A stretch of DNA of 64,000 nt, from positions 3,224,001 through 3,288,000 of the forward strand of contig CAVURU010000003.1 in assembly GCA_963744005.1 (NCBI GenBank), given 5' to 3'. Positions 42,853 to 51,211 of the stretch are shown piece after piece. The position numbers and the translations under genes were made by a program. A model generated the notes under the pieces. It searched no databases and was not told where the DNA came from. It saw only the letters and a list, made by a program, of their open reading frames with translations. The DNA comes from Palsa-504 sp963744005. Lineage in GTDB: Bacteria; Actinomycetota; Actinomycetes; Streptosporangiales; Streptosporangiaceae. The number at the start of each line of letters is the position of its first letter. Position 1 is the stretch's first letter.

Positions 42853-44567
42853 ATCCGTCCCTTGGTGAATGAGGAAACGCCTAGCGCGAGCGCTAAGACC
42901 CTGCCGGGGTAATTAGCAAAACGTTTCAGTGACGCGGGCCGGACGCTACCGGTTTACCTCTTGGGTGGCAATTGACTAAAAATTTCAGCAGTGCTTGAAC
43001 TCTTTAGCATGTACTGCTCAATTGCCGACTTCCGCGCCGTGATCGTTATCCGCCGGACATTCTGGCGATGGATAACGGATATTTCTGCCGCAACCGGGAG
43101 CGCACTACCGGACACGGCGGGCACGACCGTACACCCCACGACCAGGGGATACGCGACGACAGTTTCCGTACCCGATCCAGACTTCCAGTCGCAAGAGGCG
43201 GCTACTGGGTGGGCACAACGCCCAAGTCGTCTTCCGAAAACAGGAAAAGAGGAATTGCCGGCTGTCACGGAGGGTACTGGCCGGGCCGCAGCGGACCCGC
43301 GGCAGACGGCTGGCCGGGGTGCCCGGATTGATCCGGCGTGCGGCTAATCTCCTGCTCCCGGTCAAGCCGCGAACGGAAATTAACCTGTTCTCAATAACGA
43401 TTCGGGACTGACATTAAATAAATTCACGTGACGCCGCGGCAGGAGACCATCCAGTTGAGTACACAGAGTAATCAACGGACACCATTCGCGGACCTGATGA
43501 CCGGCGCGGGCGAGAAGCCGGAATACGGTCCGGGCCCTTGACGGGGAATCGGGGGCGGGCGCCAAGACGTCTGGCAGAACAGAGCTCGCACCGGCGTGTC
43601 GCGATGGTGATCGACGGAGGAAGCGCGGCCGGAGACTCCAGACGCGGACGATGGTTCCAAGGGCCGGGAGCGAGGGCGTGAGACCGAGGGCCTGAGTCCG
43701 AGGGCGTGAGACCGAGGGCCTGAGTCCGAGGGCCTGAGTCCGAGGGCTGAGTCCGAGGGCCTGAGTCCGAGGGCCTGAGTCCGAGGGCCTGAGTCCGAGG
43801 GCCTGAGTCCGAGGGGCAAGCGGGATGCGGGCTTGGCGGGAGAGGGCTCGAGTTGAAGGGCCGGGACCCGAGCGCGGACCGGAGGCGCGGCCGGCCGAAG
43901 GGAACTCCAGCCGAGGGGCGGGACCTGGCGCGGCAGGCGTGCGGGGCTCCAGGCCGATGGGGTGCGGCAAGCGTGCGGGGCCCGGACGGGGACGGGCGGG
44001 TTCGGGGCCGGGCGGGGACGAGCGGGTTCGGGTGATCGCGGGCGGGAGGCTGGGCGGGCCGTGCCGGCCAGTGCCCGCGGGAGAATTGGGACGTCACCGG
44101 AGCTTGACATTTATCCATAAGCGGACCTGCACAAGAATTCGCGGATAAGCGTTCTTCTGCGCCCAGCGTGAAAGAATGGCACGATTCGGCCGGCCGGCTC
44201 CCGGGCCACGGCAGGCGATTGTGTATGCGGCACGCAGATGCGCGGTGGTTTGTCGCTTCTGACGGCGACAGTCGTATCTAGCTGCATGTTCGCCGGATCC
44301 TGATCTTGGGATTGTCCGGTGTTCACGGCGTTGCGTGCCTCTTGGAGGACGCGCCCATAATGCCCGGGGCGGTCAAAGGAATGGGTTTTGTCCGTCGGGA
44401 AAAACGCGCTGAAGACGCCGTCCCGTAAACCGGTCTTTGCTGCCATGCGTCTTATGATCATCGGCAGTTCGAATGGCGGGCTGGCGCTCACGGGAAGGAA
44501 CGGGGAAGGCAGAAAAGGATCAGTCCGGGCGATTATCCCGGACGGGACAATAGGGGGCACTGACACG
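42853..44567. other. Gene-poor, repeat-bearing region with no supported gene
   Basis: About 1.7 kb without a convincing coding sequence. It holds a 14-bp palindrome TAGCGCGAGCGCTA (42882-42895) near the exosortase start, an AT-richer stretch (42910-43100) likely to hold that promoter, a 14-bp minisatellite (43671-43815), a purine-rich GC block (43850-44050) and, at 44104, TTGACATTTATCCATAAG which may be promoter sequence for the first BldD-like gene. Open frames here lack the genome's third-position GC pattern or are products of the repeats. Confidence 0.55.
43671..43815. repeat. 14-bp minisatellite, about ten copies
   Basis: The unit CCTGAGTCCGAGGG is repeated about ten times, mostly exact, with two CGTGAGACCGAGGG variants at the left end and one 13-base unit near 43747. 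The period of 14 is not a multiple of three, so the frames running through it do not encode a regular protein repeat. Confidence 0.88.
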
Positions 44568-44807
44568 ATGAACGACGACTTCAGCAGGCAGCTCGGGGAC
44601 AGGCTGCGGGTTGCGCGCTTGAACCGCGGCCTGACCCTGGCCCAGGTCGAGGAGCGGTCAGGCGGTCGCTGGACAAGTGAACGCCTGGGCCACTACGAGT
44701 GCGGCAGGCGACCCATCAAGGCCGAAACGTTCCTGGAGCTGGCTGCGTTCTACCGGGTCCGCCCGAAGACGCTACTGCCCGGCGCGGGCCTGGGCCTGCA
44801 GTACTAA
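44568..44807 (+). CDS. Stand-alone BldD-type DNA-binding domain protein, copy 1
   Basis: A 79-residue XRE protein: DFSRQLGDRLRVARLNRGLT, LAQVEERSGGRW and ETFLELAAFYRV followed by KTLLPG. This pattern, with the GRW and the late LLPG, closely follows the DNA-binding half of the developmental regulator BldD, but the cyclic-di-GMP-binding C-terminal half is missing. The ATG at 44568 follows AGGGGG. A paralogue lies 220 bases downstream. It is probably a DNA-binding dimer whose control differs from BldD. Confidence 0.7.
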   Translation: MNDDFSRQLGDRLRVARLNRGLTLAQVEERSGGRWTSERLGHYECGRRPIKAETFLELAAFYRVRPKTLLPGAGLGLQY

Positions 44808-44885
44808 GCGACCGCCAGGCACCGGACTCGCCAGCGTGGCGGTCCGGCGGGTCACGAGGACGTGATCACGGCTCCATGGCACCGC

Positions 44886-44917
44886 GGTATGACCGAGCTC
44901 CCCTCCCTGGTCATACC
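44886..44917. promoter_or_regulatory. 9-bp inverted repeat between the two BldD-like genes
   Basis: GGTATGACC and GGTCATACC separated by 14 bases, in the 220-base gap. It could be a terminator for copy 1 or an operator for copy 2. Nothing else is seen in the gap. Confidence 0.5.
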
Positions 44918-45027
44918 GAACCCGCGGTCAGGCGATCGACGCCTCGCGCCCTTTCGGCACGAGCAGCGACGGCGGCTCCGCCACGGGCGGCTTTGAACAG
45001 ACGACCGGCAGGACAAGAAGGGTCACC

Positions 45028-45270
45028 ATGAACATCAACGACTTCAGCAGGCAGCTCGGCTCCAAGCTGCAGACCGCGCGATTGAACCGCGGCCTGACAC
45101 TGGCCCAGGTCGAGGAGCGGTCCGGGGGCCGCTGGACGAAGCACAGCGTGAGCGACTACGAATCGGGCCGGCGCAGGATCAAGGCCGAGACGTTCGCGGA
45201 GCTGGCCGCGTTCTACGGCGTCCCGCTGAGGACGCTGCTCCCCGACAATGACATGCCGCTGGCCTCCTGA
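45028..45270 (+). CDS. Stand-alone BldD-type DNA-binding domain protein, copy 2
   Basis: An 80-residue paralogue of the 44568 gene, identical at most core positions: DFSRQLGSKLQTARLNRGLT, LAQVEERSGGRW and ETFAELAAFYGV followed by RTLLPD. It differs mainly in the recognition region (TKHSVSDYESGRRR against TSERLGHYECGRRP). The two may therefore bind different sites or form heterodimers. ATG 45028 follows GAAGGG. There is no C-terminal effector domain. Confidence 0.72.
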   Translation: MNINDFSRQLGSKLQTARLNRGLTLAQVEERSGGRWTKHSVSDYESGRRRIKAETFAELAAFYGVPLRTLLPDNDMPLAS

Positions 45271-45417
45271 CGCTGCCGGGCCGGCAGGCGGCACCGAGCG
45301 GGCTGCGCCGCTGCGAGAGGCGCGGCCCGCTGCGGTTTCTACCGGCGGCGGGGATACGGCAGCGCGGTGACGACGCCGCCGGCGGCGAACCAGGACGGCC
45401 AGGAACGCGAAGGCGAC

Positions 45418-45607
45418 GGTGTTGCCGTGCACGGTGTCGGCGGTCATCGACAGCCACCCGGACCTGTTCGGCGACATGATGACCGAGCTGAGCCAGTGGT
45501 CGACTGGGCCGAGGTGCAGTTCAGCGGCCTGGGCCGGGCCGATGCCCGGGAGCTGGCGGTAGCGCTGATCGCGGCCTGGGAGGGGGTCGTCCTGCTGGCT
45601 GCGGTAC
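45418..45607 (+). pseudogene. TetR C-terminal domain remnant
   Basis: Two short frames with strong third-position GC give VSAVIDSHPDLFGDMMTELS and, after a one-base shift near 45500, WAEVQFSGLGRADARELAVA followed by LIAAWEGVVLLAA. This looks like the ligand domain of a TetR regulator without its DNA-binding part. It runs directly into a nuclease fragment, so it is a recombination scar. Confidence 0.4.
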
Positions 45608-45760
45608 ACCTACGACTTCGACGGCGTGTCCGAGGTGCTGGACCACATCCTGGTCAGCAAGGGGGTCGGCACGCTCACCTACCAGGTGGTGCACGTCAAC
45701 TCCGAGTTCGCCAACCAGGTCAGCGGCCACGACCCGCAGGTGGTGGACCTCAAGCCGTGA
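45602..45760 (+). pseudogene. 3' fragment of an endonuclease/exonuclease/phosphatase-family gene
   Basis: The last 52 codons read RYTYDFDGVSEVLDHILVSK, then VVHVNSEFANQVSGHDPQVV and a stop. This matches the extreme C-terminus of secreted EEP nucleases, including the terminal His-Asp catalytic motif (GHDPQV). The rest of the gene is absent. It ends 11 bases inside the convergent unknown gene. Confidence 0.55.
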
Positions 45761-46439
45761 AGTAGGCGCGGCCGAGGGCGAACAAGCCGCGTTGCGGGAT
45801 CCAGAAGCCGCCCAGCCGGGCCTGCTCGCTGAGCGGGCCCGGCGGGCCGAAGTCCGCCCCGCCCAGGCGGGCCGAGGACCGCGCGATGAGCCAGATCCGC
45901 TGCGGGCTGACCACGAAGGCCTGGCCGTTCGGCGCCTGGCCGGCCAGGGCGACCCGGCCGGCCCGCAGGGCCTGGCCCGCGGCCGGCCCCATGACGGCCA
46001 GCAGGGCGGGCCATCGCCAGGCCCGGTCGGGGACGGCCGTGCCGACGGCGTTCAGGGCCCGGCTGGCCGCAGAGGCCTGCAGGGTCAGGTCCCAGCTGAA
46101 GCCGGCCTCGGCGATGGCGACGCGGAGGGCGGCCGGGCCGGGCCAGTCCAGCCCGATGCGGGCCCGGCGGGTCCCGGCCAGGGCCGCACCGAAGTAGCGG
46201 GAGCAGGCCTGGTCGTCGGGCTGGTCCTGGAAGAACTCCCAGCGGCCGTCCGGGTCACGGTGCCAGACCGAGGTGTAGGCGGGCCCGATGGAGGAGGCGG
46301 TGAACCGGCGCAGGCCCAGGACGTGGCCGGAGGCGAAGGTCAGTCCCATCACCCCGTAGCCGGCGAAGCGCTCGCCGTGGCCGGGGGGCAGGGCGGCGCG
46401 CCGTTCGGCCTGGGCGGCCTGGTCGCGGGGAGAGCTCAT
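45750..46439 (-). CDS. Hypothetical protein, 229 residues
   Basis: I do not recognise this protein. It has GYGVMGLTFASGHVLGLRRF, YTSVWHRDPDGRWEFFQDQP, a central ALRVAIAEAGFSWDLTL and a C-terminal GGFWIPQRGLFALGRAYF. The look is of a beta-rich lipocalin-like protein (inference). Codon use is normal and ATG 46439 is the only good start, with no clear ribosome site. A strong terminator lies 15 bases upstream, so it must have its own promoter there or depend on readthrough. Confidence 0.5.
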   Translation of the reverse strand: MSSPRDQAAQAERRAALPPGHGERFAGYGVMGLTFASGHVLGLRRFTASSIGPAYTSVWHRDPDGRWEFFQDQPDDQACSRYFGAALAGTRRARIGLDWPGPAALRVAIAEAGFSWDLTLQASAASRALNAVGTAVPDRAWRWPALLAVMGPAAGQALRAGRVALAGQAPNGQAFVVSPQRIWLIARSSARLGGADFGPPGPLSEQARLGGFWIPQRGLFALGRAYFTA

Positions 46440-46454
46440 GACGTGACGGTAGGT

Positions 46455-46500
46455 CCCGGCCCGGTCTCCCGCCAGTGATTAAGCGGGAGACCGGGCCGGG
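46455..46500. terminator. 18-bp stem terminator after MFS copy A
   Basis: CCCGGCCCGGTCTCCCGC and its perfect complement around a 10-base loop (CAGTGATTAA). On the minus strand it follows the 3' inverted element of the MFS gene. Confidence 0.85.
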
Positions 46501-46505
46501 TCAGG

Positions 46506-46592
46506 CTGAGCCGCCGGTGACACCCTCCGGGGCTCCGCCGCAGACACCTCGGGAAAGAGCCGGCGGAACCGGACCAAAAGCCGGCGGCCCAG
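46506..46592 (-). promoter_or_regulatory. 3' inverted element of MFS copy A
   Basis: Minus-strand CTGGGCCGCCGG and CCGGCGGCTCAG pair across about 60 bases that contain GAGGTGTCT and GGTGTCACC, matching the elements after MFS copies B (57882-57958) and C (59960-60037). Confidence 0.6.
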
Positions 46593-46626
46593 CGTCTAGG
46601 TGAGCCAGGGTCTGCTGAGCCAGCGG

Positions 46627-48030
46627 CTACTGGGCCAGCTCCTCGAGCGTGTGCTTGGTCTGGCTCTTGCCGAACGCTCCGACCAGGCCGGCCGGGATGA
46701 GCGCGCCGGGAATGGTGATGAGCAGGATCCAGCCCAGCGGCGTGGCGGCGACGAAGACCGCCCCGGCCAGCAGGACGCCGCCCCAGGCCCCGAGGTGGCC
46801 GACGCCGTCGGTCCAGCCCGTGCCCAGGCCGCGCAGCCGGGTGGCGAAGTTGGCCGGGATGTAGACGTACATGCTCCACAGCCACAAGATGACGCCGATG
46901 TTCATGATCAGGTACAGGACGACCAGGGCCGGGGTGTTGTGCACCATGTACACGCCGTACCAGCCGCCCGCGAACAGCACGGCGCCGACGAGCTGGGTCC
47001 AGCGGCGCTCGAACCGGTCGCCGAAGTAGGCGTTGAGCAGGTAGGCGATGGTGCCGATCACGCCGGCCCAGGCGGTCAGGGCGAAGACGAAGCCCGCGCT
47101 GTAGTGACGGCTCTCGGCCAGGAACAAGAAGCCGTAACCGCCGTTGCCGTAGACGATGCCGCCGTAGCCGAGCACCATGACGACCAGCAGCAGGATGGTC
47201 GTCCAGAGGTACTGCTTGCTGAACACGGCGAACATGCTGGTCTTGTCCTCGGCCACCAGGTTCTGGTACGGCGCCAGGTCGGGCTCCGGCAGCACGGGGT
47301 GACGCTTCATGACCCGCGCCTCCATCTTCTCCATGACCCGGCGGGCCTGCTCGTGGCGTCCCCTGACTTCCAGCCAGCGCGGCGACTCGGGCAGCCGCCA
47401 GGCGAACAGCAGGGCCATGAGGATGTTCAGCCCGGCCAGCAGCCACAGGTACTCGCGGTAGTGGACCGGGATCCAGTAGTGCGGGATCAGGCCGACCAGG
47501 AAGACCTCGAAGGTGAAGATGCAGACGGCCTGGGCGACCATGATGACCCGGCCCCGAGCCTGGGGACCGCCCATCTCGCTGAGGTACACGATGTTGACGG
47601 CCAGGAAGCCGGCGAACCCGAGGGTGTCGCCGATGGACAAGAAGAACAGGCCCCAGAAGTTGGTGACGTAACCGAACGTCCAGATGAAGACGCCGGCCAG
47701 GGTCGCGGACAGGATCAGGGCGTTGCGGCGGCCGATCTTGTCGGCTAGCCAGCCGATGAGATAGGCGCCGATCAGGATGCTGATCCCGGTCTGCATGGCG
47801 TACAGGACGGAGTACTCGAACGAGCTGATGTCGTGGGCGGGCAGCCACAAGAACGGATACAGCGTCCGGGCGATCCCGTCGGTCGACGCCGCGATGCCCC
47901 AGGCCAGCTGGACCAGCAGGGCGATCTCCCAGAGCATGAAGCTCCGGGGCAGGCGGTCGACCCGGGCGGCCATCTCACCGGGGACGACCAAGGTGCCGCC
48001 GCCGGCGGCGCCCGAGATGTCTTGGGCCAT
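46627..48030 (-). CDS. MFS transporter, copy A of a three-member set
   Basis: A 467-residue, roughly 12-helix transporter starting MAQDISGAAGGGTLVVPGEM. Motif A is GWLADKIGRRNALI and the central loop has LPESPRWLEVRGRHEQARRV, in the style of sugar-porter/metabolite symporters. The helix segment GLGTGWTDGVGHLGAWGGVL is shared with copies B and C. ATG 48030 has AAGGAG upstream; an upstream extension lies in the conserved leader and is rejected. It is clearly the more distant paralogue of the three yet carries the same promoter array, leader and 3' element. The substrate is unknown. Confidence 0.82.
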   Translation of the reverse strand: MAQDISGAAGGGTLVVPGEMAARVDRLPRSFMLWEIALLVQLAWGIAASTDGIARTLYPFLWLPAHDISSFEYSVLYAMQTGISILIGAYLIGWLADKIGRRNALILSATLAGVFIWTFGYVTNFWGLFFLSIGDTLGFAGFLAVNIVYLSEMGGPQARGRVIMVAQAVCIFTFEVFLVGLIPHYWIPVHYREYLWLLAGLNILMALLFAWRLPESPRWLEVRGRHEQARRVMEKMEARVMKRHPVLPEPDLAPYQNLVAEDKTSMFAVFSKQYLWTTILLLVVMVLGYGGIVYGNGGYGFLFLAESRHYSAGFVFALTAWAGVIGTIAYLLNAYFGDRFERRWTQLVGAVLFAGGWYGVYMVHNTPALVVLYLIMNIGVILWLWSMYVYIPANFATRLRGLGTGWTDGVGHLGAWGGVLLAGAVFVAATPLGWILLITIPGALIPAGLVGAFGKSQTKHTLEELAQ

Positions 48031-48290
48031 GGGGGTACTCCTTGCTGCCGTCCGGTGACAAGGGACGGCGGGGAAAACGGGCATGCTGACGCGAAGGCCA
48101 GAGCCGGCTGGGACGTGCCGTCGAGGTCGAGGGTGCCGAGGCGCGGCCAGCCATGCTGGCCGCGGAGCCATAGGCTGCGCTGGGTCAAGCGCGAGCCCTG
48201 GCGCAGGGGACAAGAGTCCTGGTCAACGCCACTTTCGCAATTGTTCAGCGGTGTTAATCGGATTGTTGGACGGCCCGGACGGAATGTCAA
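48031..48290 (-). promoter_or_regulatory. Promoter and structured leader of MFS copy A
   Basis: On the minus strand the -35 TTGACA is at 48290-48285 and the -10 AACAAT at 48267-48262 (17-base spacer). A roughly 225-base leader follows. It keeps blocks of the B/C leaders: TTAAC, CCGCTGAACA, GAAAGTG and GACCAGGA, the last opening a small hairpin (GGAC/GTCC). Confidence 0.6.
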
Positions 48291-48369
48291 CCCTTTGCCC
48301 TTAAGCAATTGCCGGACCGCAATTGCCGGGAAATAAATGCTTAACGACAATTGCCTGCTGGCAATTGAA
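48291..48369. promoter_or_regulatory. 14-bp-phased GCAATTGCC array, copy A
   Basis: Units at 48305 and 48319 (GCAATTGCC), 48347 (ACAATTGCC) and 48361 (GCAATTGAA) plus the CCCTTTGCC unit at 48291 all lie on a strict 14-base grid; position 48333 holds a decayed unit. The array abuts the -35 element of the minus-strand MFS gene. Confidence 0.75.
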
Positions 48370-48394
48370 GCGGGCAGCCCGGGCCGGGGGCGGA

Positions 48395-48790
48395 TTACGG
48401 CCGCGGCGGCTCGTCGTCGGCGCCGTCGTCGCCCTGGCGCCAGTTGCGGGCGAGGGCGACCAGTCCGCGGACCACGTCCGGCGGCAGGCCGGGCGTGCTG
48501 GCCAGGTGGAACAGGGTCGGATCCGCGCGCTCCTCCTGGGCCAGGTCGGGCGGCCCGGCGTTCGGCTCGCCGCCAGCCAGGATGCGCCGGCACGAACCCG
48601 GGGCCCAGCCGAGGCGGTTCTCGACCATGCCGAGGGTGCTGGGCGACACGTGCTGGCCGTTCTCGAGCTTGCCGAGCGTCCGCTCGGTCACCCCGGTGGC
48701 CAGGGCGAAGGCCCGCCGGTCCCGCATACCGAGCTCGACCCGGCGGGCGACGACGTAGTCGGCCAGTCGCTGCCAGTCCTCACCCGCCAT
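48395..48790 (-). CDS. XRE-family helix-turn-helix regulator
   Basis: A 131-residue protein with an N-terminal helix-turn-helix: WQRLADYVVARRVELGMRDR, FALATGVTERTLGKLENGQH, VSPSTLGMVENRLGW. The rest is an Asp/Pro-rich tail with ADPTLFHLASTPGLPPDVVR. ATG 48790 has GGGGGAGG upstream. Its stop is only 26 bases from the outer unit of the copy A array, so it is the nearest candidate for the protein that binds the arrays (inference from position). Confidence 0.75.
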   Translation of the reverse strand: MAGEDWQRLADYVVARRVELGMRDRRAFALATGVTERTLGKLENGQHVSPSTLGMVENRLGWAPGSCRRILAGGEPNAGPPDLAQEERADPTLFHLASTPGLPPDVVRGLVALARNWRQGDDGADDEPPRP

Positions 48791-48839
48791 CTGAGCACCC
48801 TCCCCCGACGGCCATGGCCCGAGCCGCCACCGCCGCATG

Positions 48840-49000
48840 ATCATCTTTATCAGAAGAAGAAGGAAGATTCCAGCCGCGATCGGAGCGATCAGGGGCTGAG
48901 GGCTGCCTGTCTCTTCATCTTCTATCTTTTTGATTATCTTTACTTCCGCTCTGTTCCAGTCTAGGCTGCCGATCACGGCAGAAACTTTCCTGTTTCTTCC
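48840..49000. other. AT-rich island upstream of the XRE gene
   Basis: A sharply AT-richer stretch of pyrimidine/purine tracts in a genome that is otherwise very GC-rich. On the minus strand one frame could encode a short peptide with a membrane helix (IAAGIFLLLLIKMIMRRW), but no start site or family supports it. It probably holds the XRE promoter, or is acquired DNA. The rest of the gap to 49163 shows nothing. Confidence 0.4.
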
Positions 49001-49162
49001 GATCAGTACCTGGATCGGCGTGCTGCAGACCGGATGCGGCCTCGCGCTTGGAGGAGGGGGGCGCAAGGACGCTCCGGCACGCAGCAGCTCCCGGGCCCAG
49101 CTGGGGCCAGGGCCAGGCCCGCTGAGGGGGGCGGGCCGGGCGCAGGGCCCCGGCGGCCCAGC

Positions 49163-49269
49163 GCAGGCCGGTCCACGCTGGGCAGGCCGGTCCACGCTGG
49201 GCAGGCCGGTCCACGCTGGGCCAGGCCGGTCGTGGCTGAGGCCGGTACTAGTGGCTGAGGCCGGTACTA
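49163..49269. repeat. Two adjoining 19-bp tandem repeat arrays
   Basis: GCAGGCCGGTCCACGCTGG is repeated exactly three times (49163-49219) with a partial fourth. GTGGCTGAGGCCGGTACTA is then repeated exactly twice (49232-49269). The stop codon of the minus-strand kinase gene lies in the last unit. Confidence 0.85.
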
Positions 49270-51132
49270 GCTGAGCGGGCTGGGCGCGCTGTAGCTGATT
49301 CGCAGCGCAGGCTGGCCAGCGGGCGCGGTGACCTCGACGGTGGAGGCGGGCAGGAACTGGGCCCGCTGCGCGGAGATGAAGGCCTTCATCCAGCTCAGGT
49401 AGGCAGCCGGGCTCAGGTGCGCCGCGCTGACCCCGGTGGCCAGGTCCACGGACCGGAGCAGGTCGGCCGTTCCGGCGCCGGCCGGCTGGCCGGCGAAGTC
49501 CACGATGGCGACCGGATGGATCTCAGCCATGATGGCCAGGAGCGCCGGCAGCCGGGGATCGACCGCGCCGCTGAGGAGCTGGGCCCGGGCCGACGGCGAG
49601 ACAGTCACATGGCTGTTCGCCACGAGCTGGGCCCCGGACGCCTTTCGCTCGGCCAGGGCGCTCTGCGCCGCGGCCCGGTAGCTGGCGGACCCGCCGGGAT
49701 AGACCAGCCGGACATCGATCTGGGTGTTGCCCGAGCCGAAGCTGGCGATGGTGGCCGGGGCATAGACGGTGTCCAGCCGGGTGCCGAACTGGGCCCGGAC
49801 GGCGGCCGTGGCCACGACCAGTGAAGAGCCGAGCGGGTCATTCGAGGACGGATCGAGGAAGAGCAGGTTCGCGGCCGGGAAGCCGCCGCTGACCAGGGCC
49901 GAGCACATGGCCCGGTCGCACGAGACGACGGCGGCCCGGCTGACCTGCCCGAGGATCCAGGTCACGGCCTGCGAACGGGCCAGCTGGTCAGCGGTGAGCT
50001 TCTGGCTGGCCTGGGCGCTGCTGCCGCTGCTGCTGCCGCCGGCCAGCTGATCGGTGGTGGGACCGTGCCGGGACAGGGCGAAGCCGAGCGTGCTCCCGGC
50101 GGCGGCCAGCACGACCGCGGCCAGCAGGAGGGGGGCTCGCTTGCGCCACCGGCTCCGGCGGTTCTGATGCCGCGCCGACCGGGGCCCGGACGGCTCCCCG
50201 GGGCTGAGCAGGCCGCCGGGAGCGCTGGCCAGCGGACCGGTGGCGGCGGGGGGCGGGTTCGGGATGGTCGCCTCGTCGGCGGACAGGACGGAGGTCTGCG
50301 GCGGCGGTATCGGCGCGACCAGCCGGGCACCGCTGGCGACCAGCTCGCCGAGCACGTCGCGGGCCGAGGGCCGGGCGGCCGGGTCCTTGCTCAGGCAGCG
50401 GTGCACCAGCGAGTGCAGCGGCCGGGGCAGCAGGCCGATGGTCGGCTCGGAATGAAGGATGGCGTAGGCCGCGGCGGTCAGGGACACGCCGTTGAAGGGC
50501 AGCTCGCCGGTGCCGGCGAAGACCATGGTCACGGCCCAGGACCACATGTCGGCCGCGGCCGTGACCCGGCTCCCGGCCAGCTGCTCCGGGGCCATGAAGG
50601 CCGGCGTGCCGATGGTCGTCTCGGTGGACATGACGGTGGTCATGCCGGGCACGGCGGCCAGGCCGAAGTCGATGACCACCGGCCCGTCCGGGCCGAGCAG
50701 GACGTTGGCCGGCTTGAAGTCGCGGTGGACCATCCCGGCGGCGTGCACCGCGCCCAGTGCGGTCAGGGTGGCCACGGCCAGGCGCTCGAGCGCGGCGCCG
50801 CTGCGCGGGCCGTCCTGCTCGACGATCTCGACCAGCGAGGGCCCGCTGACGAACTCGCTGACGATGAACGGCCGCCGCTCGAAGATCCCGGCGTCCAGGA
50901 CCTGCGCGGTACAGAACCGGGCGACCCGCTGCGCGGCGGCGACCTCCTTGAGGAAGCGGCTCCGGACCTGCGGGTCGGTGGTGGGCGGGAGGAGCTTGAC
51001 GGCCACTGAGGCCCCGGCCGGATCCTCGGCCAGGAACACCACGCCCTGCCCGCCCTCGCCCAGGCGGCCGAGCAGCCGGTAGGCACCCACTTCGCGCGGA
51101 TCCATGTCGCGCAGAGCGAGCATCTCGGGCAT
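49267..51132 (-). CDS. Membrane Ser/Thr protein kinase (PknB-like)
   Basis: A 621-residue Hanks-type kinase. The glycine loop GEGGQG is at 25-30, the ATP lysine AVKLL at Lys46, catalytic loop HRDFKPAN at 136-143, DFG at 155-157 and APEQL after it. A Pro-rich juxtamembrane linker leads to a membrane helix (LLLAAVVLAAAGSTLGFAL, about 335-355) and an extracytoplasmic domain of about 260 residues with no PASTA repeats and two Cys (VSCDRAMCSAL). ATG 51132 (MPEMLAL) is preferred. The kinase looks active; what the outer domain senses is unknown. Confidence 0.85.
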   Translation of the reverse strand: MPEMLALRDMDPREVGAYRLLGRLGEGGQGVVFLAEDPAGASVAVKLLPPTTDPQVRSRFLKEVAAAQRVARFCTAQVLDAGIFERRPFIVSEFVSGPSLVEIVEQDGPRSGAALERLAVATLTALGAVHAAGMVHRDFKPANVLLGPDGPVVIDFGLAAVPGMTTVMSTETTIGTPAFMAPEQLAGSRVTAAADMWSWAVTMVFAGTGELPFNGVSLTAAAYAILHSEPTIGLLPRPLHSLVHRCLSKDPAARPSARDVLGELVASGARLVAPIPPPQTSVLSADEATIPNPPPAATGPLASAPGGLLSPGEPSGPRSARHQNRRSRWRKRAPLLLAAVVLAAAGSTLGFALSRHGPTTDQLAGGSSSGSSAQASQKLTADQLARSQAVTWILGQVSRAAVVSCDRAMCSALVSGGFPAANLLFLDPSSNDPLGSSLVVATAAVRAQFGTRLDTVYAPATIASFGSGNTQIDVRLVYPGGSASYRAAAQSALAERKASGAQLVANSHVTVSPSARAQLLSGAVDPRLPALLAIMAEIHPVAIVDFAGQPAGAGTADLLRSVDLATGVSAAHLSPAAYLSWMKAFISAQRAQFLPASTVEVTAPAGQPALRISYSAPSPLS

Positions 51133-51211
51133 AGCGGACGTCACCTGGCCATAATGCCCCGGTCCGCCCGGCGCTCGCCACCATTACTTCGGCAACGAAC
51201 TAATGACACCC

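Noticed and set aside
42990..43347. Plus-strand frame of 118 codons in the exosortase promoter region
   Set aside because: Mixed codon use, no ribosome site, no recognisable domain.
43380..44118. Three overlapping minus-strand frames encoding Pro/Ser/Arg repeats
   Set aside because: All run through the 14-bp minisatellite in different frames. A period that is not a multiple of three and the lack of a ribosome site make them by-products.
44111..44566. Minus-strand frame of 151 codons upstream of the BldD-like gene
   Set aside because: Third-position GC is not elevated, no family features, and it covers the probable promoter of the BldD-like gene.
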